Assembly: GCF_013409625.1 (NCBI RefSeq)
Contig: NZ_JACCBF010000001.1
Span: 3,289,001-3,353,000 of the forward strand
Direction of reading: 5' to 3'
From: Nocardioides kongjuensis
GTDB lineage: Bacteria > Actinomycetota > Actinomycetes > Propionibacteriales > Nocardioidaceae
Length of the DNA stretch: 64,000 nucleotides
The position numbers were made by a program, and so were the translations under genes. Below are positions 1 to 8,428 of this stretch, piece after piece. How positions within the stretch are numbered: position 1 is the first letter of the stretch; every line of letters starts with the position of its first letter. The notes beneath the pieces are model-generated. The model did not search any database, was not told where the DNA came from, and was given only the letters and a program-made list of their open reading frames with translations.

Positions 1-418
1 GCGCCACTACCGCGACCTGCGCCGCGAGATCCGCCTGCTCGCCCTCGCCCACGAGGACGACTACCCGCTGGCGAAGGTCCTCTCCGAGCACTTCGACGCC
101 CTCGAGCGGCCGCTGCGCGCCAACATGGGCCGCGAGCAGGTCGACAAGGCCTACGCCGACGGTCGCGAGAGCATCGACCTGCGGCTGCGGATGCCGCGCG
201 AGACCGCCCGGCAGATCGGCGGGCTGATCGACCTGCTCGACGCCGCCGACGAGTTCTCGCGGGCCCAGCGCCTGCTGACCGCGCCGCGCACCGCCGAGCA
301 GCGCTCGTTCCAGATCTGGTTCCTCGGCGAGTTCCGCCGCCAGGCCGTCGGCGCCCCGCCGGTCGCCTGGCAGGGCAGCGGCACCGGCTCCGGCTCGCTC
401 CCCAGCCTCCAGGCCTGA
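1..418 (+). CDS. C-terminal part of an unrecognised protein (5' end outside window)
   Basis: The reading frame is open from the left edge (frame beginning at base 2) to a TGA at 416-418, giving about 138 residues. The fragment is rich in Arg, Leu and Glu and looks helical, with an internal stretch rich in Arg/Leu/Asp (around RLRMPRETARQIGGLIDLLD). It ends in a Gly/Ser-rich tail. I see no motif that I can tie to a family, and no transmembrane segment. It converges with the metallopeptidase gene 19 bp downstream. An ATG at 125 is internal to the frame and is not taken as the start. Function unknown. Confidence 0.6.
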   Translation, partial: RHYRDLRREIRLLALAHEDDYPLAKVLSEHFDALERPLRANMGREQVDKAYADGRESIDLRLRMPRETARQIGGLIDLLDAADEFSRAQRLLTAPRTAEQRSFQIWFLGEFRRQAVGAPPVAWQGSGTGSGSLPSLQA

Positions 419-437
419 GCGCTCCCCAGGGCGTCTC

Positions 438-812
438 CTAGGCGTAGCCGAGGTCGTGCAACCGGGCGTCGTCGATGCCGAAGTGGTGGGCGACCTCGTG
501 CACGACGGTGATCCGGACCTCCTCGGCCAGGTCCTGCTCGTCGTCGCACATGTCGAGCAGGGGGCCCCGGAACAGGAAGATCCGGTCGGGGAGCTGGGGC
601 TCGAACCCGCCACCGCGCTCGGTGAGCGCGACGCCGTCGTAGAGGCCGAGGAGGTCGTCGGGCTCGCCCTCGGGGGGCTCGTCCTCGACGAGCACCACGA
701 CGTTGCGGACGAGCCGGGCCAGCTCCTCGGGGATCTCGTCGAGGGCACGGTCGACGAGGGCGTCGAAGTCGTCGGGGCTCATCTCGACCGGCACGAGACA
801 CATTGTGCCCAA
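438..812 (-). CDS. Small zincin-like metallopeptidase family protein
   Basis: A 124-residue cytosolic protein. The C-terminal half holds the zinc-protease signature HEVAHHFGID (HExxH, about residues 105-114), followed by a short tail that could supply the third ligand. No signal peptide is seen. The size and motif fit the minimal metallopeptidase family found widely in actinobacteria (DUF1025/zincin-like group); substrates are not established. The ATG at 812 lies just beyond a hairpin that ends the tRNA-Asp transcript, so the gene either has its own promoter there or is served by readthrough. Confidence 0.8.
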   Translation of the reverse strand: MGTMCLVPVEMSPDDFDALVDRALDEIPEELARLVRNVVVLVEDEPPEGEPDDLLGLYDGVALTERGGGFEPQLPDRIFLFRGPLLDMCDDEQDLAEEVRITVVHEVAHHFGIDDARLHDLGYA

Positions 813-821
813 GCCGAAAAT

Positions 822-858
822 GCAGGAAGCCCCGGTCGTGCTGACCGGGGCTTCCTGC
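822..858 (-). terminator. Intrinsic terminator of the tRNA-Glu/tRNA-Asp transcript
   Basis: Two perfect 16-base arms, GCAGGAAGCCCCGGTC (822-837) and its complement (843-858), surround a 5-nt loop. On the minus strand the stem is followed by ATTTTC, so this reads as a classic intrinsic terminator just after tRNA-Asp (ends at 866). It also separates the tRNAs from the metallopeptidase gene. Confidence 0.85.
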
Positions 859-865
859 TTGTCGG

Positions 866-939
866 CGACCCTGACGAGACTCGAACTCGCGACCTCCGCC
901 GTGACAGGGCGGCGCGCTAACCAACTGCGCTACAGGGCC
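866..939 (-). tRNA. tRNA-Asp (GTC)
   Basis: A 74-nt cloverleaf on the minus strand. The acceptor stem GGCCCTG pairs with CAGGGTC plus discriminator G, the anticodon loop is CTGTCAC (anticodon GTC), and the T-loop is TTCGAGT. The 3' CCA is not encoded. It lies 98 bp downstream of tRNA-Glu on the same strand and before a strong terminator, so the two are probably co-transcribed. Confidence 0.95.
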
Positions 940-1037
940 ATCTCGCTCACTCCGCTCTCGCGTGGTGAAGCGGAAGGAACTCTAACCCATCCACCTCCAG
1001 CAGTCCCAATCGGGAGCCACCTCGGCCGGTTGAGCCG

Positions 1038-1110
1038 CACCCCCAACCGGATTCGAACCGGCGTACCCGCCGTGAAAGGGCGGTGTCCTAGGCCGCTAGA
1101 CGATGGGGGC
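1038..1110 (-). tRNA. tRNA-Glu (TTC)
   Basis: A 73-nt cloverleaf. The acceptor GCCCCCA pairs with TGGGGGT (first pair G-U) plus discriminator G. The anticodon loop CTTTCAC gives anticodon TTC, and the T-loop is TTCGAAT. CCA is not encoded. A TATGCT hexamer on the minus strand (1145-1150), about 35 nt upstream, is a possible -10 element. Confidence 0.95.
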
Positions 1111-1248
1111 CCACCGTGGAGGACGGGCCTCCGCAGCGCCGGCCAGCATAGTGCCCGGCACCGGCAGATGCGCATCGGCGCAGCATCGGCACAGTGTCGC
1201 CCCAGATTCGTTCCTCGGCACACCCTCCGGTAAGGTTGTCGACTGCTT

Positions 1249-1322
1249 GGGCAGGTAGCTCAGTTGGTACGAGCGATCGCCTGAAAAGTGATAGGTCGGC
1301 GGTTCGACCCCGCCCCTGCCCA
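1249..1322 (+). tRNA. tRNA-Phe (GAA)
   Basis: A 74-nt cloverleaf. The acceptor GGGCAGG pairs with CCTGCCC plus discriminator A. The anticodon loop CTGAAAA gives anticodon GAA. The anticodon stem ATCGC/GTGAT contains one G-U pair, and the T-loop is TTCGACC. The 3' end continues CAA, so CCA is added after transcription. TAAGGT at 1231-1236 is a plausible -10 box. A terminator hairpin follows at 1331. Confidence 0.95.
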
Positions 1323-1330
1323 CAAGCAGC

Positions 1331-1362
1331 GAGACCCCCGTCGGGACACCGGCGGGGGTCTC
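1331..1362 (+). terminator. Terminator after tRNA-Phe
   Basis: Perfect 10-base arms GAGACCCCCG (1331-1340) and CGGGGGTCTC (1353-1362) with a 12-nt loop, 8 nt after tRNA-Phe. The hairpin is followed by GTCGTT rather than a long T-tract. It insulates the tRNA from the leaderless oxidoreductase gene at 1399. Confidence 0.7.
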
Positions 1363-1398
1363 GTCGTTGCGCCGGGTCCGCGTTGGCAGGATGGGCCG

Positions 1399-2472
1399 GT
1401 GACCTCGCTCTCCGACACCGTCGTCCTCGCCCACGGCCCCGCCTGGGGCAACCGGTTCGCGCTCGCCCCGCTGACCAACGTGCAGAGCAACGACGACGGC
1501 ACGCTCAGCGACGACGAGCACGACTGGCTCGTGGCCCGCGGACGCGGCGGGTTCGGGCTGACCATGACCTGCGCGGCGTACGTCGCCCCCGAGGGCCGGG
1601 CCTGGCGCGGCCAGCTCGGCATCGCGGGCGACGAGCACCTGCCGGGCCTGCGCCGGCTCGCCGAGAGCCTGCGGTCGACCGGCACCCGCTCCGCCGTCCA
1701 GCTCCACCACGGCGGCCGGCGCTCGGACGCCGCGCTCAACGGGGTGCCCAACGTCGGGCCGTGGGCGGATCCCGCCAAGGACACGGTGGCGCTGAGCACC
1801 GACGGCGTACGACGGATGGTGGCCGACTTCGTCGCCGCCGCGGTCCGCGCCGAGCAGGCCGGCTTCGACGGGGTCGAGCTGCACGGTGCCCACGGCTACC
1901 TGCTCGCGCAGTTCCTCGACGCCCGGTCCAACCACCGCGAGGACGGGTACGGCGGCGCGCTCGAGGACCGGATGCGTCCGTTGCTCGAGGTCGTCGACGG
2001 GGTCCGGGCCGCGACCGGCCCCGACTTCCAGGTGGGCCTGCGGCTCACGCCCGAGGGCTACGGCACGACCCTGCCCGAGGGCCGCGAGACCGCGCGGGCC
2101 CTGCTGGCGACCGGGCAGCTCGACTACCTCGACATGTCCCTGTGGGACGTCCGCATGCAGCCGCGGGCCGAGGGGCACGACGGCCTGCTGATCGAGCACT
2201 TCACCGACCTGCCCCGGCACGGCGCCCTGCTCGGCGTCGCGGGCGGCGTGCTGACCACTGCCGACGCGCAGTGGTGCCTCGACCGGGGCGCCGACGTCGT
2301 CACCGTCGGCACCGGGGCGATCCTGCACCACGACTTCGCGGCCCGTGCGCTCGCGGACACCGGCTTCCGCACCCGGCCCCGGCCCGTGCCGCGCGCCGAG
2401 CTCGCGGCCGAGCACGTCGGGCCGGCGTTCCTCGACTACCTCGCCGCGGGCTGGGACGACCTGGTCGCCTGA
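1399..2472 (+). CDS. NADH:flavin oxidoreductase, Old Yellow Enzyme family
   Basis: A 357-residue FMN-dependent TIM-barrel ene-reductase-type protein. Family hallmarks include the N-terminal core RFALAPLTNVQSN, the substrate-side QLHHGGRRSD, and the conserved block HGAHGYLLAQFLDARSNHR followed by DGYGG. Phosphate-binding segments late in the barrel include GVAGGV and TVGTGAIL. The GTG at 1399 is chosen because CAGGAT lies exactly 6 nt upstream with no Shine-Dalgarno (leaderless pattern); an upstream ATG at 1288 would start inside tRNA-Phe. The natural substrate cannot be inferred. Its 3' end overlaps the convergent MMPL gene by 37 bp. Confidence 0.85.
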   Translation: MTSLSDTVVLAHGPAWGNRFALAPLTNVQSNDDGTLSDDEHDWLVARGRGGFGLTMTCAAYVAPEGRAWRGQLGIAGDEHLPGLRRLAESLRSTGTRSAVQLHHGGRRSDAALNGVPNVGPWADPAKDTVALSTDGVRRMVADFVAAAVRAEQAGFDGVELHGAHGYLLAQFLDARSNHREDGYGGALEDRMRPLLEVVDGVRAATGPDFQVGLRLTPEGYGTTLPEGRETARALLATGQLDYLDMSLWDVRMQPRAEGHDGLLIEHFTDLPRHGALLGVAGGVLTTADAQWCLDRGADVVTVGTGAILHHDFAARALADTGFRTRPRPVPRAELAAEHVGPAFLDYLAAGWDDLVA

Positions 2473-4490
2473 CGCCTCGGCCACCAGAACCGGTCGCCGA
2501 GGCGGAGCGCGATCGCCGGCACCAGGACCGTGCGCACCAGCAGCGTGTCGAGCAGCACTCCGACACAGATGACGATGCCGAGCTGCGCCAGCACGACGAG
2601 GGGCAGCACGCCGAGGACCGCGAATACCGCCGCGAGCAGCACTCCTGCGCTGGTGATGACGCCGCCCGTGGAGGCCAGGGCACGGAGCATGCCCTCGTGG
2701 GCGCCGTACCGCTCCGCCTCCTCCGCGGCGCGCGTCACCAGGAAGATGTTGTAGTCGACGCCGAGCGCGACGAGGAAGAGGAAGGCCTGCAGGGGTACGC
2801 CGACATCGAGCCGCTCGAAGCCGAACACACCGTGGCCGAGCACCCACCCCGCTCCCAGGGCGGCGAGGTAGGTGGCGACGACGGTGAGCACGAGCACGAC
2901 GGGCGCGACGAGCGAGCGCAGGAGCAGGGTGAGCGCCACCAGCACGACGGCGAGGATCAGCGGCAGGACCAGCGCCCGGTCGTCCCTGCTCGCGGCGTCG
3001 GAGTCGACGTCCTGCGCGTCCGTGCCGCCCACCACGGTGCCGGGCAGGCCGGCCACGGCTGCGCGCAGCGCGACGACGTCCTCCCGCGCCCGGGGCGTCC
3101 CGGGAGCGTGGTCGAGGACGACGTCGATCCGGCTCAGGCCGTCGTGCTCACCCACCGGACGCGCCGACGCGACGCCGTCGGCGGACCGGACGGCACGAAG
3201 GACCTTCCCGACGTCGTCGCGGGTCAGCACCACGGCCGGGTCGGCGCTGCCGGCCGGGAACGACTCGGCCAGCCGGGAGGCGGCCGCGATCGACTCCGGG
3301 GTGTCGATGAACTGGTCGGCCTCGGACAGGCCGCTGCGGATGCCGAGGACTCCGCTCGCCAGGACGGCCAGCAGCACGACACCCGCCGATGCCCAGCGCA
3401 ACGGTCGGCGGGCCACGGCGTCACCGATCCGGCGCCACAGGGTCCGTCCCTCCGAGGCGGTCGGTTCCCCCACCTCCGGTCGGCGTGGCCAGAAGATGCC
3501 ACGCGGGAAGACGACCAGCGCCAGCGGCAGCACCACGAGCACGGCGAGGGCGGCCACGACGACGCCGATCGCGCAGGCCAGACCGAGCCCCCGGGTCGTC
3601 GGGAACGCGGAGAGCAGCAAGGCCAGCAGCGCGACGACGACCGTGGCCGCACTGGCGAGCACCGCCTCGCTCGTGCGCAGCCATGCCTGCGCCATCGCCT
3701 CGGCCCGGCTCGGGGTGCGGTGCAGCTCGTCGCGGTAGCGGGAGATCAGCAGCAGCGCGTAGTCGGTGCCGGCGCCGAACACGAGGACGGAGAGGATGCC
3801 CGTCGTGGACTGGTCGTAGGCGACGTCCAGCGCGGTGAGCGCGTGGGTGGCCCCCACGGCAGCCAACCGGTCGGCGACGCCGACGACGAGCAGCGGGACC
3901 AGCCACAGCACCGGCGAGCGGTAGGTGATGATCAGCAGCAGGGCCACGACCGAGGCGGTCACGAGCAGCAAGGTCAGGTCCGCACCCTCGAAGACACGGG
4001 CGAGGTCGCCCTGGATCGCGGCCGGACCGGTGACCTCGGCGCGCACGCCGTCGGGCAGTCCCGCGCGGACGGCGGCGCGCAGGTCCTCGACGTCGTCGGC
4101 GAGCTGGGCAGCGTCGCTGCTCGGCATCGGCAGCACGCCGACCAGGGCGGTCCCGTCCTGCGCAGCCTGCAGCGGCGTTGCCTCGCCGCCGCCGGCCTCG
4201 GCGAAGACCTGCTCCACCACCCGCAGGTCGGCCGGCGCGAGTGGGCGGCTCGCGGAGAACAGGACCACGGCCACCCGGTCGTCACCGGACGGGAACTCCT
4301 GCAGCAGCCGGACCACCGCGGTGGCGTCGTACCCGTCGGGAAGCTGATCGTTCGCGGCACGATCGACCGGCGCCGTGCCCACGACCCCGATCAGGGCGCC
4401 TCCGACGAGCAGGTAGAGGGCAGGGAGCACCCAGGCGACCCGGGGACGGAGAATCAGCGGCAAGCGGGCGCTCACCCGAGATAGTTCCAT
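2436..4490 (-). CDS. MMPL family (RND-type) membrane transporter
   Basis: A 684-residue inner-membrane protein with the MMPL layout. There is an N-terminal TM helix, a periplasmic domain with the DYDATAVV-like region near residue 50, a TM bundle containing FGAGTDYALLLISRYRDEL, and a second half repeating the plan with FLVALGVDYNIFLVTRAAEEA. These two D-Y motifs are the proton-relay signature. Such proteins export lipids or drugs. The ATG at 4490 is preferred over the one at 4532 because a TATCCT -10 element lies 6 nt upstream (4497-4502 complement). It is divergent from a MarR regulator, the usual arrangement for an efflux pump under local repression. Confidence 0.88.
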   Translation of the reverse strand: MELSRVSARLPLILRPRVAWVLPALYLLVGGALIGVVGTAPVDRAANDQLPDGYDATAVVRLLQEFPSGDDRVAVVLFSASRPLAPADLRVVEQVFAEAGGGEATPLQAAQDGTALVGVLPMPSSDAAQLADDVEDLRAAVRAGLPDGVRAEVTGPAAIQGDLARVFEGADLTLLLVTASVVALLLIITYRSPVLWLVPLLVVGVADRLAAVGATHALTALDVAYDQSTTGILSVLVFGAGTDYALLLISRYRDELHRTPSRAEAMAQAWLRTSEAVLASAATVVVALLALLLSAFPTTRGLGLACAIGVVVAALAVLVVLPLALVVFPRGIFWPRRPEVGEPTASEGRTLWRRIGDAVARRPLRWASAGVVLLAVLASGVLGIRSGLSEADQFIDTPESIAAASRLAESFPAGSADPAVVLTRDDVGKVLRAVRSADGVASARPVGEHDGLSRIDVVLDHAPGTPRAREDVVALRAAVAGLPGTVVGGTDAQDVDSDAASRDDRALVLPLILAVVLVALTLLLRSLVAPVVLVLTVVATYLAALGAGWVLGHGVFGFERLDVGVPLQAFLFLVALGVDYNIFLVTRAAEEAERYGAHEGMLRALASTGGVITSAGVLLAAVFAVLGVLPLVVLAQLGIVICVGVLLDTLLVRTVLVPAIALRLGDRFWWPRRQATRSSQPAAR

Positions 4491-4497
4491 GATGGAA
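4485..4497. promoter_or_regulatory. Putative MarR operator covering two overlapping leaderless promoters
   Basis: Perfect dyad TTCCAT-G-ATGGAA in an AT-rich patch. The MMPL start ATG (4490) lies inside it. Its -10 (TATCCT, complement of 4497-4502) and the MarR gene's -10 (AAGGAT, 4496-4501) overlap each other at the right edge. A bound repressor would block both genes. Confidence 0.6.
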
Positions 4498-4507
4498 GGA
4501 TATGCCC

Positions 4508-5008
4508 ATGCCGTCGACCACCGACCAGCCACCCGGAGCCCGGGTCCCGCTGCTGGTCCAGCGGCTGTCCTACGAGCTCACCCGCTTCTCGCACCTGTTC
4601 GCCCGCCACCACGCCCTGCACCCCACCGACGTCGAGGCCCTCGCCCACCTCCACCAGGCCTCGCTGCGAGGTCAGGTCATGACCCCCAGTCGCCTCGCCG
4701 ACGCGATCGACCTCAGCCCGCCGGCGACGTCCGCGCTGCTGCGCCGCCTCGAGGCGAGCGGCCACGTGGAACGCGTGCCCGACCCCGCCGACGGCCGCCG
4801 CCACCTGCTGGCCCTGACCGACACCGCTCGCCAGGTGGCCAGCGGCTTCTTCGGCCCGCTCGCAGGAGCGCTGCGCGCGTCGCTGGTCGATCTCGACGAC
4901 GCAGAGGTCGCCGTGGTCGAGCGCTGGCTCGCCAGCGCTGCGGACGGTGCCGGGCGACTCGCCGACCGGATCGCCGACACGGACCGTCCCGGACCACCCC
5001 ACGCCTGA
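4508..5008 (+). CDS. MarR family transcriptional regulator
   Basis: A 166-residue winged-helix protein. The DNA-binding segment spans about residues 45-105, with the recognition region SRLADAIDLSPPATSALLRRLEASGHVERVPDPADGRR interrupted here only for length; the DGRR wing is typical of MarR. The ATG at 4508 is chosen because AAGGAT sits 6 nt upstream (leaderless); ATG 4502 overlaps that element. It is expected to repress the divergent MMPL exporter and itself through the dyad at 4485-4497. The ligand is unknown. Confidence 0.85.
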   Translation: MPSTTDQPPGARVPLLVQRLSYELTRFSHLFARHHALHPTDVEALAHLHQASLRGQVMTPSRLADAIDLSPPATSALLRRLEASGHVERVPDPADGRRHLLALTDTARQVASGFFGPLAGALRASLVDLDDAEVAVVERWLASAADGAGRLADRIADTDRPGPPHA

Positions 5009-5070
5009 ACGGCGTCGAGACCGACATCGGGGTCGGTCACGGGGGTCGCTGTCCCCCGGGCCCGCACGAC

Positions 5071-5110
5071 ACGTCAGCACGGGCCACCCACGACTCGCCC
5101 GTGCTGACGT
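5071..5110. terminator. Hairpin between convergent marR and livF-like genes
   Basis: Perfect 13-base arms ACGTCAGCACGGG (5071-5083) and its complement (5098-5110) with a 14-nt loop. There is no T-tract, so it is probably a bidirectional or processing hairpin. A weaker GACCGAC/GTCGGTC stem precedes it at 5019-5038. Confidence 0.6.
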
Positions 5111-5127
5111 GCCGGCCCGAGGGCGGC

Positions 5128-5835
5128 TCAGCTCATCCGCAGGTAGGCGTCAGCGACCCGGGGATCGTCCGCGAGGTCGGCGGCCGCGCCCGAGAGGGTG
5201 ATCCGCCCCGTCTCCATCACGTGCGCCGTGCTGGCGAACTCGAGCGCGAGCACCGCACTCTGCTCGGCCAGGAGTATCGCCGTTCCCGCGCGGTTGAGAT
5301 CGGCGAACACCTCGAAGAGCTCCTCCACGACCATCGGGGCCAGACCCAGCGAGATCTCGTCCGCGACGAGCAGCTCCGGCTCGCTGATCAGGGCTCGCGC
5401 GAGCGCGAGCATCTGCTGCTCCCCGCCGGAGAGGGTGCCGGCGAGCTGGTGGCGCCGCTCGCGGAGCCGCTCGAACGTCGCGTACTGCCGGTCCAGGGCC
5501 TCGGCCTGGTCGCGCCCCGGCGGCCGCCAGGCGGCGACCAGGTTCTCCTCGACGGTGAGCGCCGGGAACACCCGCCGCCCCTCGGGCACGTAGGCGACGC
5601 GGTGCCGGACCCGCGCGTGCGCAGGCAGGGCTGCGAGGTCGACGCCGCCGAGCCGCACGCTGCCGCCGGTCAGCGGCAGCAGGCCCATGACCACCTGCAT
5701 CAGCGTCGACTTGCCCGCCCCGTTGGAGCCGAGCACGACGACGAACTCCCCGGACTCGACGGCCAGGCTCACGCCGTGCAGGACGGCGCTCCGTCCGTAT
5801 CCGGCACTCACGTTCTCGATGCTCAGCCGGCTCAT
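5128..5835 (-). CDS. Branched-chain-type ABC transporter ATPase, LivF-like
   Basis: A 235-residue cytosolic ATPase. It has the Walker A GSNGAGKST (about residues 36-44), a Q-loop region, the LSGGEQQMLALARAL signature and the Walker B segment LLVADEISLGLAP, the LivF style. It is the last gene of a five-gene minus-strand operon whose stops and starts overlap by 4 bp (ATGA with the LivG-like gene). With LivG it should energise a hydrophobic amino acid or amide importer. Substrate unknown. Confidence 0.9.
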   Translation of the reverse strand: MSRLSIENVSAGYGRSAVLHGVSLAVESGEFVVVLGSNGAGKSTLMQVVMGLLPLTGGSVRLGGVDLAALPAHARVRHRVAYVPEGRRVFPALTVEENLVAAWRPPGRDQAEALDRQYATFERLRERRHQLAGTLSGGEQQMLALARALISEPELLVADEISLGLAPMVVEELFEVFADLNRAGTAILLAEQSAVLALEFASTAHVMETGRITLSGAAADLADDPRVADAYLRMS

Positions 5836-6653
5836 CCCTCGTGCTCGCTTCCTGTCGACTGCTGGACGCCGCCGTCGGCTCGGGACCGCTTCGTCCCGAG
5901 GTAGGCGTCGATGACGGCCTGGTTGCCGCGGATCTCGTCCGGGTCGCCCACGGCCAGCAGCCGGCCGCGGTTGAGGACGACAGCCCGGTCCGAGAGGGAC
6001 AGCGCCAGCCCGACGTAGTGCTCGACGAGGAGCACCGCGACCCCGCGCTCCCGGATCCTCCCCAGGAGCTCTGCGAGCGGGGTCAGCCCGTCCGAGCCGA
6101 CCCCGGCCGCAGGCTCGTCGAGGAGGACCAGCCGCGGCTCGTCGCCCAGGGCCCGCGCGATCTCCATCCGGCGCAGGTCACCGGGACTGATCTCCGAGGC
6201 CGGACGGTGTGCGACCGCCGTGAGTCCGGCGAGCTCGAGCAGCTCGTCGACCCGCAGCTGCAGCGCGCGGTCGCGCGACCGGGGCCGCAGGCTGCTGAGC
6301 ACGCCGCGCAACCGGTGACCACCGGCACCCAGCAGCACGTTGTCCCGCACCGTCAGCGAGCCGATCGGCCGCGCGACCTGGAAGGTCCGTCCCACGCCAC
6401 GGGCGTGGACCAGGTCGGGGCGTGACCTGCGGACCGGCTCGCCGTCGAAGAGCACCTCCCCCGAGGTCGGCCTCTGCACGCCGGAGATCACGTTGAAGAG
6501 GGTCGACTTGCCGGCCCCGTTGGGGCCGATCACCGAGACGAACTCCCCCTGCCCCACCGCGAAGGACACCTCGTCCAGCGCCTGGAGCCCTCCGAAGCGC
6601 ACCCCGATCCCGCGCACCTCGACGAGCGGTACCTCGCGCCTGCCCGCGCTCAT
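5832..6653 (-). CDS. Branched-chain-type ABC transporter ATPase, LivG-like
   Basis: A 273-residue ATPase. It has the Walker A GPNGAGKST, the early GRTFQVARPI segment typical of LivG, and a Walker B LVLLDEPAAGVG. The ABC signature is changed to ISPGDLRRMEIARAL: Pro replaces the usual Gly, giving SPGD where LSGG(E/Q) is expected. It overlaps both neighbours by 4 bp. The C-terminal extension carries no known domain. Confidence 0.9.
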   Translation of the reverse strand: MSAGRREVPLVEVRGIGVRFGGLQALDEVSFAVGQGEFVSVIGPNGAGKSTLFNVISGVQRPTSGEVLFDGEPVRRSRPDLVHARGVGRTFQVARPIGSLTVRDNVLLGAGGHRLRGVLSSLRPRSRDRALQLRVDELLELAGLTAVAHRPASEISPGDLRRMEIARALGDEPRLVLLDEPAAGVGSDGLTPLAELLGRIRERGVAVLLVEHYVGLALSLSDRAVVLNRGRLLAVGDPDEIRGNQAVIDAYLGTKRSRADGGVQQSTGSEHEG

Positions 6654-7561
6654 CGGGCCACCTCCTTCGGGGTCGGGAGCGACGGACTCGGGCGACGCAG
6701 CAGCCCGGACACACCGCGGGCCAGCCAGCTGTCGTCCCCGACGAGTCCCTGCGGCTGGAACCTCAGCACGAGCACCAGGAACACGCCGTAGACGAGGTTG
6801 CGGTAGTCCGAGGCGAACCGGAAGAGCTCGGGGACCAGGGTCAGGAGGACGGCGCCGACGATGGCCCCGCGGATGGTCCCGATCCCACCGATGATGAGCA
6901 TCGACAGCAGGAGCACCGACTGGTTGAAGCCGAAGGTCTCAGGCGTGATGCTGCTGATGAAGAAGGCGTAGACGGCCCCGACCACACCGGCCAGGAGGGA
7001 GCTCAACGCGAACGCCGACGCCTTGAAGAGCGCCACCGGTGCTCCCAGCGAGGCTGCCACCAGCTCGTCCTCGCGGATCGCCATCAACATGCCGCCGTAC
7101 CAGCTGTCCCGCACGATCCTGGCGACCAGGACGACGACGGCGAGGAGCACCACTGACAGCACGAGGAAGTGGTCGTTGGTGAACGCCGTGCTGCCGAGCA
7201 CCGGGAGCGGGAGGCCGTAGATCCCTGTGGCCCCACCGAAGAAGTCGACGCTCTTGAACAGCGCGACCACCACGAAGTTCAGGCCGACGGTCGTGATCGC
7301 GAAGAAGTCCTCGCGCAGCCGCAGGCTGATCGCCCCGAGGACCGCCCCCGCGAGCCCCGCGACCAGTGCTGCCACGGGCAGCACCGACCAGAAGGACATG
7401 CCGTGCTCGACCGAGAGCACCGCGGCGAAGTAGGCACCGAGACCGAAGAAGGCGCTCTGCGCGAGGTTCGGCTGACCGGCATAGCCTGCCGTCAGGTTCA
7501 GGCTCACGACGACGCTGGCCATCAAGATCGCGGTCACCGCCACGACGATCGCGTAGGTCAT
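6650..7561 (-). CDS. Branched-chain-type ABC transporter permease, LivM-like
   Basis: A 303-residue integral membrane protein with about 8-10 hydrophobic helices. It contains the LivM hallmark LNLTAGYAGQPNLAQSAFFG near the N-terminus and a C-terminal GGIGTIRGAIVGA segment. The ATG at 7561 overlaps the LivH-like stop (ATGA), so it is preferred over in-frame starts upstream. Confidence 0.9.
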   Translation of the reverse strand: MTYAIVVAVTAILMASVVVSLNLTAGYAGQPNLAQSAFFGLGAYFAAVLSVEHGMSFWSVLPVAALVAGLAGAVLGAISLRLREDFFAITTVGLNFVVVALFKSVDFFGGATGIYGLPLPVLGSTAFTNDHFLVLSVVLLAVVVLVARIVRDSWYGGMLMAIREDELVAASLGAPVALFKASAFALSSLLAGVVGAVYAFFISSITPETFGFNQSVLLLSMLIIGGIGTIRGAIVGAVLLTLVPELFRFASDYRNLVYGVFLVLVLRFQPQGLVGDDSWLARGVSGLLRRPSPSLPTPKEVAR

Positions 7562-8421
7562 GCCTTCACCACCCGGGACGGGATCAGGCCCTGTGGCCGG
7601 TTCAGGAGCATCACGATGAGCGCCACGAACGCGATGGCGTCGCGGGGCAGGGCGAACCCGAAGGACGCCACGACCCACGACTCGACGAGTCCGATGAGCA
7701 GGGCTGCCACGATCGTGCCGACAGGGCTCCCGAGGCCGCCGAGGATGATGATCGCCAGCATCTTGTAGGCAGGGATGTCACCCAGGGTCGGGTAGACCGC
7801 GTCGTACTTCACCGAGAGCAGCGCACCGGCAAGTGCCGACAGGAGGTACCCGACCGCGAAGACGGCCGCGATGACCCGAGGGGCGTTGATGCCCACCGCA
7901 CCTGCCACGTTCCGGTCCTGCGCGACGGCCTGCCACAGGACGCCGCTCCGCGTCCTGGTCAGCACGTACCAGGTCGCGCCGATCACGCTGACGGTCACCG
8001 ACAGCACCACGACGTCGATGCCCTCGAGCCGTACGCCGCCGAGGTCGAGGTCGGGCAACGGAAGCTCGACGTGGGCGCTGCGCTGCGACGGCCCGAAGAC
8101 CAGGCGGAACAGCTCGGTGGCCACGATGTAGAGCCCGATTCCGGTCACGAGCGTGACGATCGGCCCGCGGTCGAGGATCGGCCGGTAGATCCAGCGCTGG
8201 ACCACCCAACCGAGCACGGCGCCCGCGGCCAGGCCCGCCAGCACGCCCAGCAACGGGCTGTCGGCGCGCTCGGCGAGGACGAGGACGAGGTAGCCACCGA
8301 GGGTCAGGGCAGCGGCGTTCGCGATGTCGAGCACGCGCAGCAACCCGTAGACCAGGCACGGCCCCAGCGCGACCAAGGCATACAGGGACCCGATGACGAG
8401 TCCGTCGACTGTGGTTTCCAT
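7558..8421 (-). CDS. Branched-chain-type ABC transporter permease, LivH-like
   Basis: A 287-residue membrane permease starting METTVDGLVIGSLYALVALG, the standard LivH N-terminus. The conserved cytoplasmic EAA-type region AVAQDRNVAGAVGINAPRV is followed by the ILGGLGSPVGTIVAALLIGL core. It lies 7 bp downstream of the binding-protein gene and overlaps the LivM-like gene by 4 bp. Confidence 0.9.
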   Translation of the reverse strand: METTVDGLVIGSLYALVALGPCLVYGLLRVLDIANAAALTLGGYLVLVLAERADSPLLGVLAGLAAGAVLGWVVQRWIYRPILDRGPIVTLVTGIGLYIVATELFRLVFGPSQRSAHVELPLPDLDLGGVRLEGIDVVVLSVTVSVIGATWYVLTRTRSGVLWQAVAQDRNVAGAVGINAPRVIAAVFAVGYLLSALAGALLSVKYDAVYPTLGDIPAYKMLAIIILGGLGSPVGTIVAALLIGLVESWVVASFGFALPRDAIAFVALIVMLLNRPQGLIPSRVVKA

Positions 8422-8428
8422 CAGCAGC

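Noticed and set aside
1..418. Naming the truncated first protein as a kinase or regulator
   Set aside because: No diagnostic motif in the visible C-terminus; any family name would be guesswork.
1194..4484. Very long open frame (1096 codons) on the plus strand
   Set aside because: It runs opposite and across the OYE, MMPL and tRNA genes and encodes low-complexity Arg/Gly/Pro/Asp sequence. This is a GC-bias shadow.
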